From NCBI GenBank assembly GCA_049509675.1, contig JBEKZQ010000238.1:1-9792 (forward strand): 9,792 bases of DNA, read 5' to 3'. A program made the translations under genes and the position numbers. Below the pieces are notes generated by a model. The model was given only the letters and a program-made list of their open reading frames with translations, did no database searches and was not told where the DNA came from. Source of the DNA: JBEKZQ01 sp049509675. Lineage in GTDB: Bacteria; Planctomycetota; Planctomycetia; Pirellulales; Thermoguttaceae. Every line of letters starts with the position of its first letter. Positions within the stretch are counted from its first letter, which is position 1. Below, piece by piece: positions 1-6,814 of the stretch.

Positions 1-358
1 ACGTGAACTCCGGGCCGATTTCGGCGGGCGAGGCGCCGAAGCCCGCCGTCAGTTTTCCTGTCTGCTCGATGACGTCGGACCAGCCGTCGCCGGCGCAGCC
101 GACCGACGAGATCCAGACCTTGGCACATACGTGCGGTTTCCCATCAGCATTACGCATCTCCTTGAGGATCGGCGCCGTCTTCGGATCGTCGGCCATGGAA
201 TCAAACGTCGATACGTTCGCATGTCCCTGCATGTTCGACTGCCCGGCGAGGATGAACACCTTCAGCGGCTTGGCTACCGCCTGACTGGCGATCCCCGGCA
301 TCAGGCCGAGAACTACTGCGATCATCACAAACTTCACACTCTGTACGATGTTTCTCAT
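1..358 (-). CDS. SASA/SGNH-type carbohydrate esterase, copy A (partial, runs off left edge)
   Basis: The frame from the ATG at 358 to the window edge is open for 119 codons, so only the N-terminal third is present. It begins with a signal peptide (basic start, hydrophobic core to about residue 20, likely cleavage near SQAVA at 25-29), so the product is probably exported. The block ILAGQSNMQG at 36-45 holds the predicted nucleophile Ser41 of the SASA (sialate O-acetylesterase-like) SGNH hydrolases, which remove acetyl esters from sugars. It is a close paralogue of the complete gene at 2686-3894: roughly 80% of aligned residues match, including the signal peptide, with a 3-residue insertion around 92-98. 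It starts 24 bases after the alpha-galactosidase stop, with a weak purine-rich leader, so it is probably the next gene of the same operon. The acetyl-sugar substrate is inferred from the family only. Confidence 0.85.
   Translation of the reverse strand, partial: MRNIVQSVKFVMIAVVLGLMPGIASQAVAKPLKVFILAGQSNMQGHANVSTFDSMADDPKTAPILKEMRNADGKPHVCAKVWISSVGCAGDGWSDVIEQTGKLTAGFGASPAEIGPEFT
1..358 (-). repeat. Direct repeat, unit A (5' part of duplicated esterase gene)
   Basis: This unit aligns base for base with 3546-3894 apart from a 9-base insertion. Identity is high, with a 43-base exact match (153-195 against 3689-3731). Both units lie on the minus strand. Similarity also reaches into the leader just upstream of each ATG. 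The repeat continues past the left edge. Confidence 0.85.
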
Positions 359-382
359 GGCATCTTTCTTTAGCAAGTGGTT

Positions 383-2689
383 TCATGGGGATTTGTCATC
401 AAACTGAATGGTCCATTTCACATCGCGGCCTTGAGGACACCGAAATGTTACGCGAATCAAACCGGATGATTTATAAGACGACACGGTTACACCCGCAGCT
501 TTATCGCGCGGAGAAATGTCAACGGAAACGAGTTTCCAAGTCTTGCCGCCATCCGTGAGCCCTGCGATGCGAAGTTCATACGGATCATTGCCGACAACCC
601 TGCTGGTCCCGGACAACTTTCCCTTGAGCCAGAGTTCGTCGGATATATCAACGATGCCCTGCGTGATATGGCGCGAACTGCTGAGCACAACCGGATGACC
701 TTCGTCGGCGCGCACGGCAATGACGCGGCAAGAACGCGGCGCGACTTGTGCCTTGAACGAGCCGGTAAAATCCGGAAGCGGTTCGTTGGCCCAGAAATCA
801 AAGGCGTGATAAGTCTTGCCGGGAACGAGACCGAGCCGTTCACAGGTCTCGTTCACTTCCATTTCCGCATCGTAGAAGTTGAACAGGCCAATCACATCGC
901 GGCGCACGGTCTGTCTTGTGTCGGTGACTAGCCAAGTCGCTGTGAACCGATTGTCGAAGTAATCCACCGGCCGGGCCGTGACGCCATGCGACGGGATGAT
1001 TCGCTTGATGATCTCCAACCGTTCGGCAGGCAAATCGGGGAGCCAATCGCTGTTCAAAGAGAACGAACCGGTGATCGCCACCCACGAGGAAAGAAACCTG
1101 GCCTGGTTCAAGGGGAGGTTCGTGCGGACGTAGTATGGGTCGGGGTCATTCCACCACACGCGACCGTTGAGAAAGTAGATGGGTGAGCCGTGGCCCACGG
1201 GGGTTAAGACGCCTCCCCACTCCCAGCCATTGTCGGGGCCGATCCGCATCGAATCCACCAAACCAATCGAGCCGCCGAGGCTGCGCATGTTCTGGCTCAC
1301 GTTGCAGCCGGAAAAGAACACATCCGGGCCTGCCGCTTGGCGCAGCAATTTCAGTCCGTCGCGGTAAGCCTCGATGTTGGTCTTGGCCGGGTCGTGCAAC
1401 GGAGCGTTGTTGCCGATGTGATCGTCTTTGTAGTGGTCGTTGATGTACATTTGCTCCGTCGCGGTGCCGGTCCAAAGACCGTCCATCTTGAAGTAGTTGT
1501 AGCCCCAGGAGTGGATGGTCTTGACGAGTTGAGTGAGATGCGCCTTCACCTCAGGTTCGGTCAGATCGAGGGAGGTGCCGCCCCATTCCGTCTCGTAAGG
1601 TTTGCCATGGTCGCGCTTCACGAACCAGTGCTGGCGATCTCTGTATTCGGGGTCTTGATGGTTGCGAGCGAACGGCATGAACCAAATGCCGGCGGTCAGG
1701 CCCAGGCTTCCGATTTTCTCGGCTACGGGTTTCATCCCATGCGGATAGGGGCCGTTGGGTTTCACGCGGTCAAAACCGCGCCGCGGTCCGTTATACCCGC
1801 CGCCATTCTGCCACTCGTCGTCAATCTGGACAAACGAGAATCCGAACGGCTTGAGTTCTTTGGCGGCGAGCGTTGCCACCTCGATGATGGACTTCTCGTC
1901 ACCAGCCGCGCCGTGCTTCTCGGAGTACCACGTGCAGTAGCCGGCAAGTTGTGGGTGGAGCTTGATCTTGTAGTGTTTTGCGATCGTCTCGGCGTACAAC
2001 TCCTCGCCGATGCGCGCATCGTCGAAACAGCCGATGGCCAGCGTTTCCAATTGTGCCGACTGCCCATCGGGAATGCGTAGGTGCCCGTAATCGATCTGCG
2101 CCTTCAATTCAACCTTGCCATCTTTCACAGACGAGAACAGAACACCACTTCCGCGATCCTCTGTCACCCAACCGGCCACCACACCGCGCCGCGTTGTCGG
2201 ATCGGCGCAGGTGAGGAAGAGATAACTGCCGGGATTGTTGTCCGGTGGGCGCAGTCCGCCGGTGCCCATAGTCGTCAGTTCGGCGGCCGGTTTGCCGAGA
2301 TCGAGGGTGAACGTTGTCAGTACCGTCTTTGTCACATCGAGATAGCTCGGTCCCTTTGGATCAAGCGTCTCCGTACGGCGGCCCATCTGTTGTCTGGTGA
2401 CGAAGACGAACGGCTCATTTTCTCGTAATTCCAACGACACTGTGCTGCCGTCGGTTTGGGTCACGACGATCTTCTGCCTCACCAACTCGGCTTTCATCGC
2501 ATCGCCTTCGAGCCTGCCGTTCGTTAAGAAGACTCTCCCTGTTGTTCTCGCGGCGAGCGTGAATCTTCCTGAAACATCGTCATACGATACTGCGAGCGTA
2601 TTGTTTTCGATGGTCTGCGTAGCGGCCCGCAGAGAGACTAGCGGCGACAGCAGCAGGGCAGCCAGGATAAGGACGATCCTCCGTATCAT
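383..2689 (-). CDS. Secreted alpha-galactosidase, GH27/GH36 clan (melibiase-like)
   Basis: This 768-residue protein is predicted to hydrolyse terminal alpha-galactosyl residues outside the cytoplasm. Residues 1-23 form a signal peptide ending in SLRAA. Residues 25-235 form a beta-rich N-terminal domain. A TIM barrel starts near 248 (YCTWYSEKHG). FVQIDDEW (286-293) supplies the substrate-binding aspartates of the first strands. YFKMDG places the predicted nucleophile at Asp403, and MRIGPDNG places the acid/base at Asp486, preceded by Arg482 as in the family. After the barrel come a C-terminal beta domain (about 590-660) and an extra beta-sandwich-like module (about 670-768) with no clear family. 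Its ATG lies in a 4-base ATGA overlap with esterase B, and no good Shine-Dalgarno precedes it, so translation is probably coupled. A related alpha-galactoside or alpha-N-acetylgalactosaminide specificity cannot be excluded. Confidence 0.93.
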   Translation of the reverse strand: MIRRIVLILAALLLSPLVSLRAATQTIENNTLAVSYDDVSGRFTLAARTTGRVFLTNGRLEGDAMKAELVRQKIVVTQTDGSTVSLELRENEPFVFVTRQQMGRRTETLDPKGPSYLDVTKTVLTTFTLDLGKPAAELTTMGTGGLRPPDNNPGSYLFLTCADPTTRRGVVAGWVTEDRGSGVLFSSVKDGKVELKAQIDYGHLRIPDGQSAQLETLAIGCFDDARIGEELYAETIAKHYKIKLHPQLAGYCTWYSEKHGAAGDEKSIIEVATLAAKELKPFGFSFVQIDDEWQNGGGYNGPRRGFDRVKPNGPYPHGMKPVAEKIGSLGLTAGIWFMPFARNHQDPEYRDRQHWFVKRDHGKPYETEWGGTSLDLTEPEVKAHLTQLVKTIHSWGYNYFKMDGLWTGTATEQMYINDHYKDDHIGNNAPLHDPAKTNIEAYRDGLKLLRQAAGPDVFFSGCNVSQNMRSLGGSIGLVDSMRIGPDNGWEWGGVLTPVGHGSPIYFLNGRVWWNDPDPYYVRTNLPLNQARFLSSWVAITGSFSLNSDWLPDLPAERLEIIKRIIPSHGVTARPVDYFDNRFTATWLVTDTRQTVRRDVIGLFNFYDAEMEVNETCERLGLVPGKTYHAFDFWANEPLPDFTGSFKAQVAPRSCRVIAVRADEGHPVVLSSSRHITQGIVDISDELWLKGKLSGTSRVVGNDPYELRIAGLTDGGKTWKLVSVDISPRDKAAGVTVSSYKSSGLIRVTFRCPQGRDVKWTIQFDDKSP

Positions 2690-3894
2690 CGGGGAACCCC
2701 CGGTAACTTCTGGGGATTCGCCATCGCCTCGGCAAATGCCTTACCGATCGGTGCCATGATCTTGGCGGCACCGAGATAATGGTAGCCCCCGTTAGAGGCG
2801 CCAGCCATCAGGCGTTTCCATTCTTCCGGCTTGAAGTTCTCAGCCATTACCTTCATCTTGTTCTCCCATGAGGTGTTCTTCTCCGCAGCGACCCTCGCGT
2901 CCACCTTCGGCCAGCATGCATCCATCCGCGCTTGCAGCGCTTCCAAATCATCATCCCAATAGGGTGCCGTCTGCACCGCCACCACGTTGCCCTTGAACTC
3001 ACAAAGCAACGTCGGCGCGACCTGGGCCTGGCGAAAGTACATCTGGGGCGGCTTCTTATCTTCCTTCACGCCACCAATCCCCATGACTCCAACCACGAAA
3101 GGCATTTTCGGCGCCGACAGATCCTTTCGCACATCACGAATAAAATCCGCCAGCAGTTGGCCGTACATGTCATATCCGCCGGGCTTCATCCGGTTTTCAT
3201 ACGTCCAGTCGGAGACCAGATCGTTAAACCCTTGGAACCAGACGAAACCAGCCAGCTCGTAACCCTGTTTCTCGTCGTAATTCGGAACCACGCGCTTGAT
3301 GTCCGCCAGCACATGCCGCACGTGCTCGAGCATCAGGCGGTAGTACACACCGGTGGCTTTTATCACGTTGGCCCTTTCCTTTTCCATGTCGTCACCTCGA
3401 TTCGTGCGCCCTTGCAACTCGGTGGCACAGAACTCGTATGGCTTGGCGCTGGGCGGGCGGAAGTCAGTGTGCAGACTCTTGCCACCCCAGGATGTCTTGA
3501 CAATCAGGATCGGTTCGTTGAGCATCTTCTCCATGTAAATGCCAAACGTGAATTCCGGACCTATCTCCTCGGTCGAGGCGCCGAAGCCTGCGGTCAGTTT
3601 GCCTTTCTGCTCGGTCGTGTCGTCCCCGGCGCAACCAATCGATGAGATCCAGACCTTCTCGCACACCCGCGGCGTGCCATCGGCATTGCGCATCTCCTTG
3701 AGGATCGGCGCCGTCTTCGGATCGTCGGCCAGCGAATCGAACGTCGATACGTTCACATGCCCCTGCATGTTCGACTGGCCGGCGAGGATGAACACCTTCA
3801 GCGGGTTGGCTGCCGCCTGGCTGGCGATCCCCGGCATCAGGCCGAAAACCGCTACGATGATCCTGAACTTCACACTCTGTCCGATATTTTTCAT
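2686..3894 (-). CDS. SASA/SGNH-type carbohydrate esterase (sialate O-acetylesterase-like), copy B
   Basis: This complete 402-residue secreted protein is predicted to deacetylate sugar O-acetyl esters. The signal peptide spans about residues 1-29 (hydrophobic core IIVAVFGLM, cleavage near SQAAA). SGNH blocks are visible in order: GQSNM with nucleophile Ser41, a glycine-rich TSWGGKS (134-140) as block II, WFQGFND (219-225) with oxyanion Asn224 as block III, and GGYHYLG (369-375) with the likely catalytic His372. The Asp normally three residues before the His is Gly369 here. The start is supported by AAAGGA at 3900-3905, five bases upstream. The start overlaps the preceding gene's stop by ATGA (3891-3894), and the stop overlaps the galactosidase start in the same way (2686-2689), so all three are probably translated together. 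The exact acyl substrate is not shown by the sequence. Confidence 0.9.
   Translation of the reverse strand: MKNIGQSVKFRIIVAVFGLMPGIASQAAANPLKVFILAGQSNMQGHVNVSTFDSLADDPKTAPILKEMRNADGTPRVCEKVWISSIGCAGDDTTEQKGKLTAGFGASTEEIGPEFTFGIYMEKMLNEPILIVKTSWGGKSLHTDFRPPSAKPYEFCATELQGRTNRGDDMEKERANVIKATGVYYRLMLEHVRHVLADIKRVVPNYDEKQGYELAGFVWFQGFNDLVSDWTYENRMKPGGYDMYGQLLADFIRDVRKDLSAPKMPFVVGVMGIGGVKEDKKPPQMYFRQAQVAPTLLCEFKGNVVAVQTAPYWDDDLEALQARMDACWPKVDARVAAEKNTSWENKMKVMAENFKPEEWKRLMAGASNGGYHYLGAAKIMAPIGKAFAEAMANPQKLPGVPR
2690..2702. other. GC hairpin immediately upstream of the alpha-galactosidase start codon
   Basis: CGGGG-loop of three-CCCCG, a five-pair GC stem, lies inside the last codons of esterase B and touches the ATG at 2689. 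It occupies the place where a Shine-Dalgarno would be. In RNA it could block free initiation, so that only ribosomes finishing esterase B open the site. Confidence 0.4.
3546..3894 (-). repeat. Direct repeat, unit B (5' part of duplicated esterase gene)
   Basis: This is the partner of 1-358, in the same orientation and about 3.5 kb away. Together the two units flank the alpha-galactosidase gene and the rest of esterase B. Confidence 0.85.
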
Positions 3895-4274
3895 GGCGTT
3901 CCTTTCTTCTTGTTATTTGAAGCATCCGCAGTTGCGGCGCGGGCGAAGCTTTTGCGCGCATCGTCCGCAAACGGCTTGCCGTTCACGCCCAGAATCAGGT
4001 CGTTGGTGTGCAGAACGCCGTCCACCGGCGACACGGCAGCAACCGCGGTCACCAGGATCTGCCGGGCCTCAGCAGTCTGGCCCTTCCAGCCGTAGACCCA
4101 GCCGTGCGCCCCGGTCGGTCCCAGCAGCCAATCGTGGTTCTGGTCTCGCTTGCCCCCCTGGGTAAAGTCCGGCGGCGTGTGTGCCGGCGCCGCCGCAGAC
4201 AGCGGGCCGGCCGTTCCGATAATAAGGCATAGAACGCCAAGGATGATCGCCACGCTAGTCTCGAAACGTTTCAC
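3891..4274 (-). CDS. Short secreted PDZ-like protein, truncated paralogue of the 818-residue neighbour
   Basis: I choose the GTG at 4274 because AGGAG (4280-4284) sits five bases upstream and the product then opens with a signal peptide (MKRFETSVAIILGVLCLIIG to about residue 29). The frame stays open upstream to 4427, but that extension does not look protein-like. The 127-residue product matches residues about 46-125 of the neighbouring 818-residue protein block for block: DFTQGGK/DFTRGDK, HDWLLGPTGAHGW/HDWNLGATGARGW, ARQILVT/ARQIAVT and DLILGVNGKPF/DVILGVDGKPF. The last three blocks are typical of a PDZ-like peptide-binding fold. It then stops with a lysine-rich tail (NKKKGTP), lacking the toroid and HEAT parts. 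That tail encodes the ribosome-binding leader of esterase B, which it overlaps by ATGA. It may be a functional mini-protein or a decayed remnant; the sequence does not decide. Confidence 0.75.
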   Translation of the reverse strand: MKRFETSVAIILGVLCLIIGTAGPLSAAAPAHTPPDFTQGGKRDQNHDWLLGPTGAHGWVYGWKGQTAEARQILVTAVAAVSPVDGVLHTNDLILGVNGKPFADDARKSFARAATADASNNKKKGTP

Positions 4275-4279
4275 TGTCT

Positions 4280-4284
4280 CTCCT
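4280..4284 (-). promoter_or_regulatory. Shine-Dalgarno AGGAG for the short PDZ-like gene
   Basis: AGGAG on the minus strand, five bases before the GTG at 4274. It decides the start of this gene against the longer upstream reading. Confidence 0.7.
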
Positions 4285-4357
4285 GTGGTTGGTTGCTTGG
4301 TTCGTTGCTTCCGCCACGACCCAACGCGGGTGAATGGCCTGCAGGCCCTGGCGGTTC

Positions 4358-6814
4358 CTACTTGATGCGGATCAGCTCGGGAAACTCGTTCGAGGCTTCG
4401 ATCGCACGGATCGCCTCGCGGACGCACTTGGCCTTTGCGAGACTCAGTTCCTTTGGGAAGTCCTTTTCGCCCTTTTCGAAGTAGTCGGCGATCCGTGTCA
4501 GTTCCGGAATGGCCGACTTCGCGTGGGCGCCATAGGTGAGCAGGATCTTCATCAGTTCGGGCGTGCGGTGCTCACTCGCCCATGGGTTTTGCGTCCGCGT
4601 GTAATTGACGCACGCATCGATCCCTTCCTTGACCCGATGCCTTGCCAGGACGCGGAGCCCCTCCACGCGGATTTCGTCTGCGAACATAATGCCGCTGGGG
4701 GCCGATTCGACGACCGCCTGGAGGATGGCGGGCAACAACGGTTTGATTTCTTCGGCGGATAGATTCCGGTAGACCGAGCCGATGGTGCCGCGGGCGCGGC
4801 CGTCCTCGTTCTTGAGCCCGGCGCACACTGCTTGATAGAGCAACTCGCGGTCCACTCCGTCAAGAGAACGGCTGAGCATTCCGCTACCGTGCTCGCCACC
4901 ACGCTCGAACAGGGCAAAGGAAAGATAGCGCTGCTGCATGCCGCGCGGATCGCTCTGCGGGTCGACCTGGGCCAGCAATTGAAGCAGTTCGGGCACTGCG
5001 CACATCGCGGGCTGGCCGATGGCGGCCAGGGCGTCGGCGGCCTTGATGCGCAGCCACAGGTCTTGGTGGCGGAGGGTTTGGCGCAGAGCCGGCACGGCGG
5101 GGCCGGCGGCACCCTTGAGCGTCGCCAGCGCCTGACAGGCGCCGTAGCGGGCGTCGAAGCTCGGGGACTCGAGCATCTTCAGCAGGGCGGGAACCGGTGC
5201 GTCCTTGCGGCGGGCCAGCGCCATCGCGGCGCGCTCGCGGACGACCGGCGACCAACTGGCGAGGCATTCGAGGAGTTTATCGTCGCCAATCTTGTCATAG
5301 GCGCCGTAGCGGTCCTTGTTGCTCCAGCCGCGCCCGTCGAGGATCAAGGCCCGGGCGGCGGCGGCGTCGAGTTGCGGGGTAATCCCCGGGCGCTTTCCTG
5401 TCAGATAAATCTTCTTGAGCGGCATGGCGTACGCCAGGAGGTATCCGCCGGTGGCTTCCCAGTCCTGGTAGCTGTCGCCATGCATCTCCGGCGGGCCTTG
5501 GTGCGCGAAGCTCCCGTCCCAGCGCCGCGCGAGGTCGAAGTACCAGGCGCCGAACTCGTTCATCCACGCGCCGGTGGCCTGGGGACCGGACTGGGCCACG
5601 CCGGGCATCGACCATAGGATGTTGAAGAAATTGCCCGTGTGCCCGCAGTCGCGTTCCGGTCCGTGCGAGGCGACGCTCATCCTCGAGAAGAACTCCGCGC
5701 CCTTGGGTTCTCCCAACAGGTTGAACAGGACGGCGGCCATCCCGCACTTGCCGTTGTCCTCGTGGGTCTGGATCCACGGGTGGTGGTCGCCATAGGGGAT
5801 CGCCCCCTTGCCGATGTAGAAGCGCAGCAGGCGGGCGCTGCGCTCGACGGCCCGCTCGACCGCCGGATCCTTCAAGCCCGCGTCGCGCGCCATCACCAGC
5901 GAGATGGTCAACGGCAGCCCGGGGGCGTTCATCATCCCGTAGCCGCCGAGGCGTCCGTCGGATCTCGCGAAGCCGTGGCCCCATGAACCGACGATGCTCT
6001 GGCCGTTGGCGGCCTCCAACGCGAGTCGCCGCAGGCCCGGCATGACCGATTCGTCGCCGGTCGCCTTCACGTACTCGGAGAGCAGCATCATCACGTAGCC
6101 GTAGTACCAGGTTTGCATACTGTCGACCGAGAAGTTCGCCGCCCAGCGGGCCTCCTTGCGTACGAGCGGGACGTATGTGGGATTGCCGCTGGCCAACAGA
6201 GCGAGGGCATTGAGCGACCGGACGATCGGGTCCGCGCGATACGAGGGGTCCGCGACCCGCTCAGCGAGCGCCTTGCAGCCCTGTTCGAGAATGCGCGTCG
6301 ACTTCGGGCAATCGTAGGGTGCGGTCGCGCTGTAGGTGCCGAGAACCGGCAATTTCACCGTGATCTCCTCCGTCTTGCCGGCCTGCCAACGGGTCAGTGA
6401 CAGCTTGCCGCGGCCAGCCTCCGATTCGGCAACGGTGAGCGCCTTGCCCAGTTCGGTGCGCGGGTCGTAGGAAAACGGCTTGCCATCCACGCCGAGGATC
6501 ACGTCGCCGACGGCGAGGAACCCGTCGGCGGGAGAGCCCTTGTCCACCTTGGTGACCGCGATCTGCCGGGCGTCGGTCGTGACCATCTTGTCACAGTACA
6601 TCCAACCTCGGGCCCCGGTGGCACCGAGGTTCCAGTCGTGCTCCGCGCCGTCTGGGATCTTGTCACCCCGGGTGAAGTCGGGGTTGGCCATCTTCTCTTT
6701 GGCCGCTGCCGGCCGAGCGGCAAGGAGCGCGGACAGCGCCATGCTGGCGACGAACGCGACAACCGGCTGTCTGTAAACAGTCATTATTAACGTCGATATT
6801 ATTGCCTTCTTCAT
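4358..6814 (-). CDS. Secreted PDZ + alpha/alpha-toroid + HEAT-repeat protein (DUF6288-like)
   Basis: This 818-residue protein has no proven function that I know of. It starts at the ATG at 6814, with AAAGGAGG five bases upstream. A signal peptide (hydrophobic segment 17-33, cleavage near RPAAA 34-38) indicates export. Residues about 60-155 form a PDZ-like domain (GARGW, ARQIAVT, DVILGVDGKPF, then beta strands to ITVKLPV). Residues about 165-480 look like an alpha/alpha toroid with conserved polar motifs: YGDHHPWIQTHEDNGKCG (341-358), DCGHTGNFF (389-397) and MHGDSYQDWEATGG (444-457). Residues about 500-800 are HEAT-like helical repeats (VVRERAAMALARR, DARYGACQALATLKG, LRIKAADALAAIG). The architecture fits proteins I recall as DUF6288 in planctomycetes and relatives; the name was not searched. 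It lies between a transporter and glycan enzymes, so a role in handling the same substrate is inferred. Confidence 0.88.
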   Translation of the reverse strand: MKKAIISTLIMTVYRQPVVAFVASMALSALLAARPAAAKEKMANPDFTRGDKIPDGAEHDWNLGATGARGWMYCDKMVTTDARQIAVTKVDKGSPADGFLAVGDVILGVDGKPFSYDPRTELGKALTVAESEAGRGKLSLTRWQAGKTEEITVKLPVLGTYSATAPYDCPKSTRILEQGCKALAERVADPSYRADPIVRSLNALALLASGNPTYVPLVRKEARWAANFSVDSMQTWYYGYVMMLLSEYVKATGDESVMPGLRRLALEAANGQSIVGSWGHGFARSDGRLGGYGMMNAPGLPLTISLVMARDAGLKDPAVERAVERSARLLRFYIGKGAIPYGDHHPWIQTHEDNGKCGMAAVLFNLLGEPKGAEFFSRMSVASHGPERDCGHTGNFFNILWSMPGVAQSGPQATGAWMNEFGAWYFDLARRWDGSFAHQGPPEMHGDSYQDWEATGGYLLAYAMPLKKIYLTGKRPGITPQLDAAAARALILDGRGWSNKDRYGAYDKIGDDKLLECLASWSPVVRERAAMALARRKDAPVPALLKMLESPSFDARYGACQALATLKGAAGPAVPALRQTLRHQDLWLRIKAADALAAIGQPAMCAVPELLQLLAQVDPQSDPRGMQQRYLSFALFERGGEHGSGMLSRSLDGVDRELLYQAVCAGLKNEDGRARGTIGSVYRNLSAEEIKPLLPAILQAVVESAPSGIMFADEIRVEGLRVLARHRVKEGIDACVNYTRTQNPWASEHRTPELMKILLTYGAHAKSAIPELTRIADYFEKGEKDFPKELSLAKAKCVREAIRAIEASNEFPELIRIK

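Noticed and set aside
201..386. Small minus-strand frame starting in an ATGA overlap with the galactosidase stop
   Set aside because: The ATGA overlap is tempting, but the product is an out-of-frame reading of esterase A, and the same shadow occurs over esterase B (within 3464-3970). The signal peptide and SGNH motif are in the frame starting at 358.
1337..2080. Plus-strand open frame of 247 codons
   Set aside because: It lies wholly antisense to the galactosidase barrel, is valine-rich and has no recognisable domain. It is a shadow of the GC-rich codon pattern on the other strand.
2932..3645. Plus-strand open frame of 237 codons, and 3539-4165 beside it
   Set aside because: Both are antisense to esterase B and to the short PDZ gene, whose family motifs and signal peptides are on the minus strand. 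Similar plus-strand frames at 3-284 arise only because the esterase gene is duplicated.
4336..4347. Perfect 12-bp palindrome GGCCTGCAGGCC between the 818-residue gene and the short PDZ gene
   Set aside because: It has no T-tract and no loop, so it is not a convincing terminator. The downstream gene has its own ribosome-binding site and probably belongs to the same transcript.
4275..4427. Upstream in-frame extension of the short PDZ gene to an ATG at 4427
   Set aside because: The added 51 residues are Arg/Pro-rich, would bury the signal peptide, and would overlap the 818-residue gene. AGGAG before the GTG at 4274 explains the start better.
4832..5617. Plus-strand open frame of 261 codons
   Set aside because: It is antisense to the toroid and HEAT part of the 818-residue gene, with a Gly/Ala/Arg/His-rich shadow composition.
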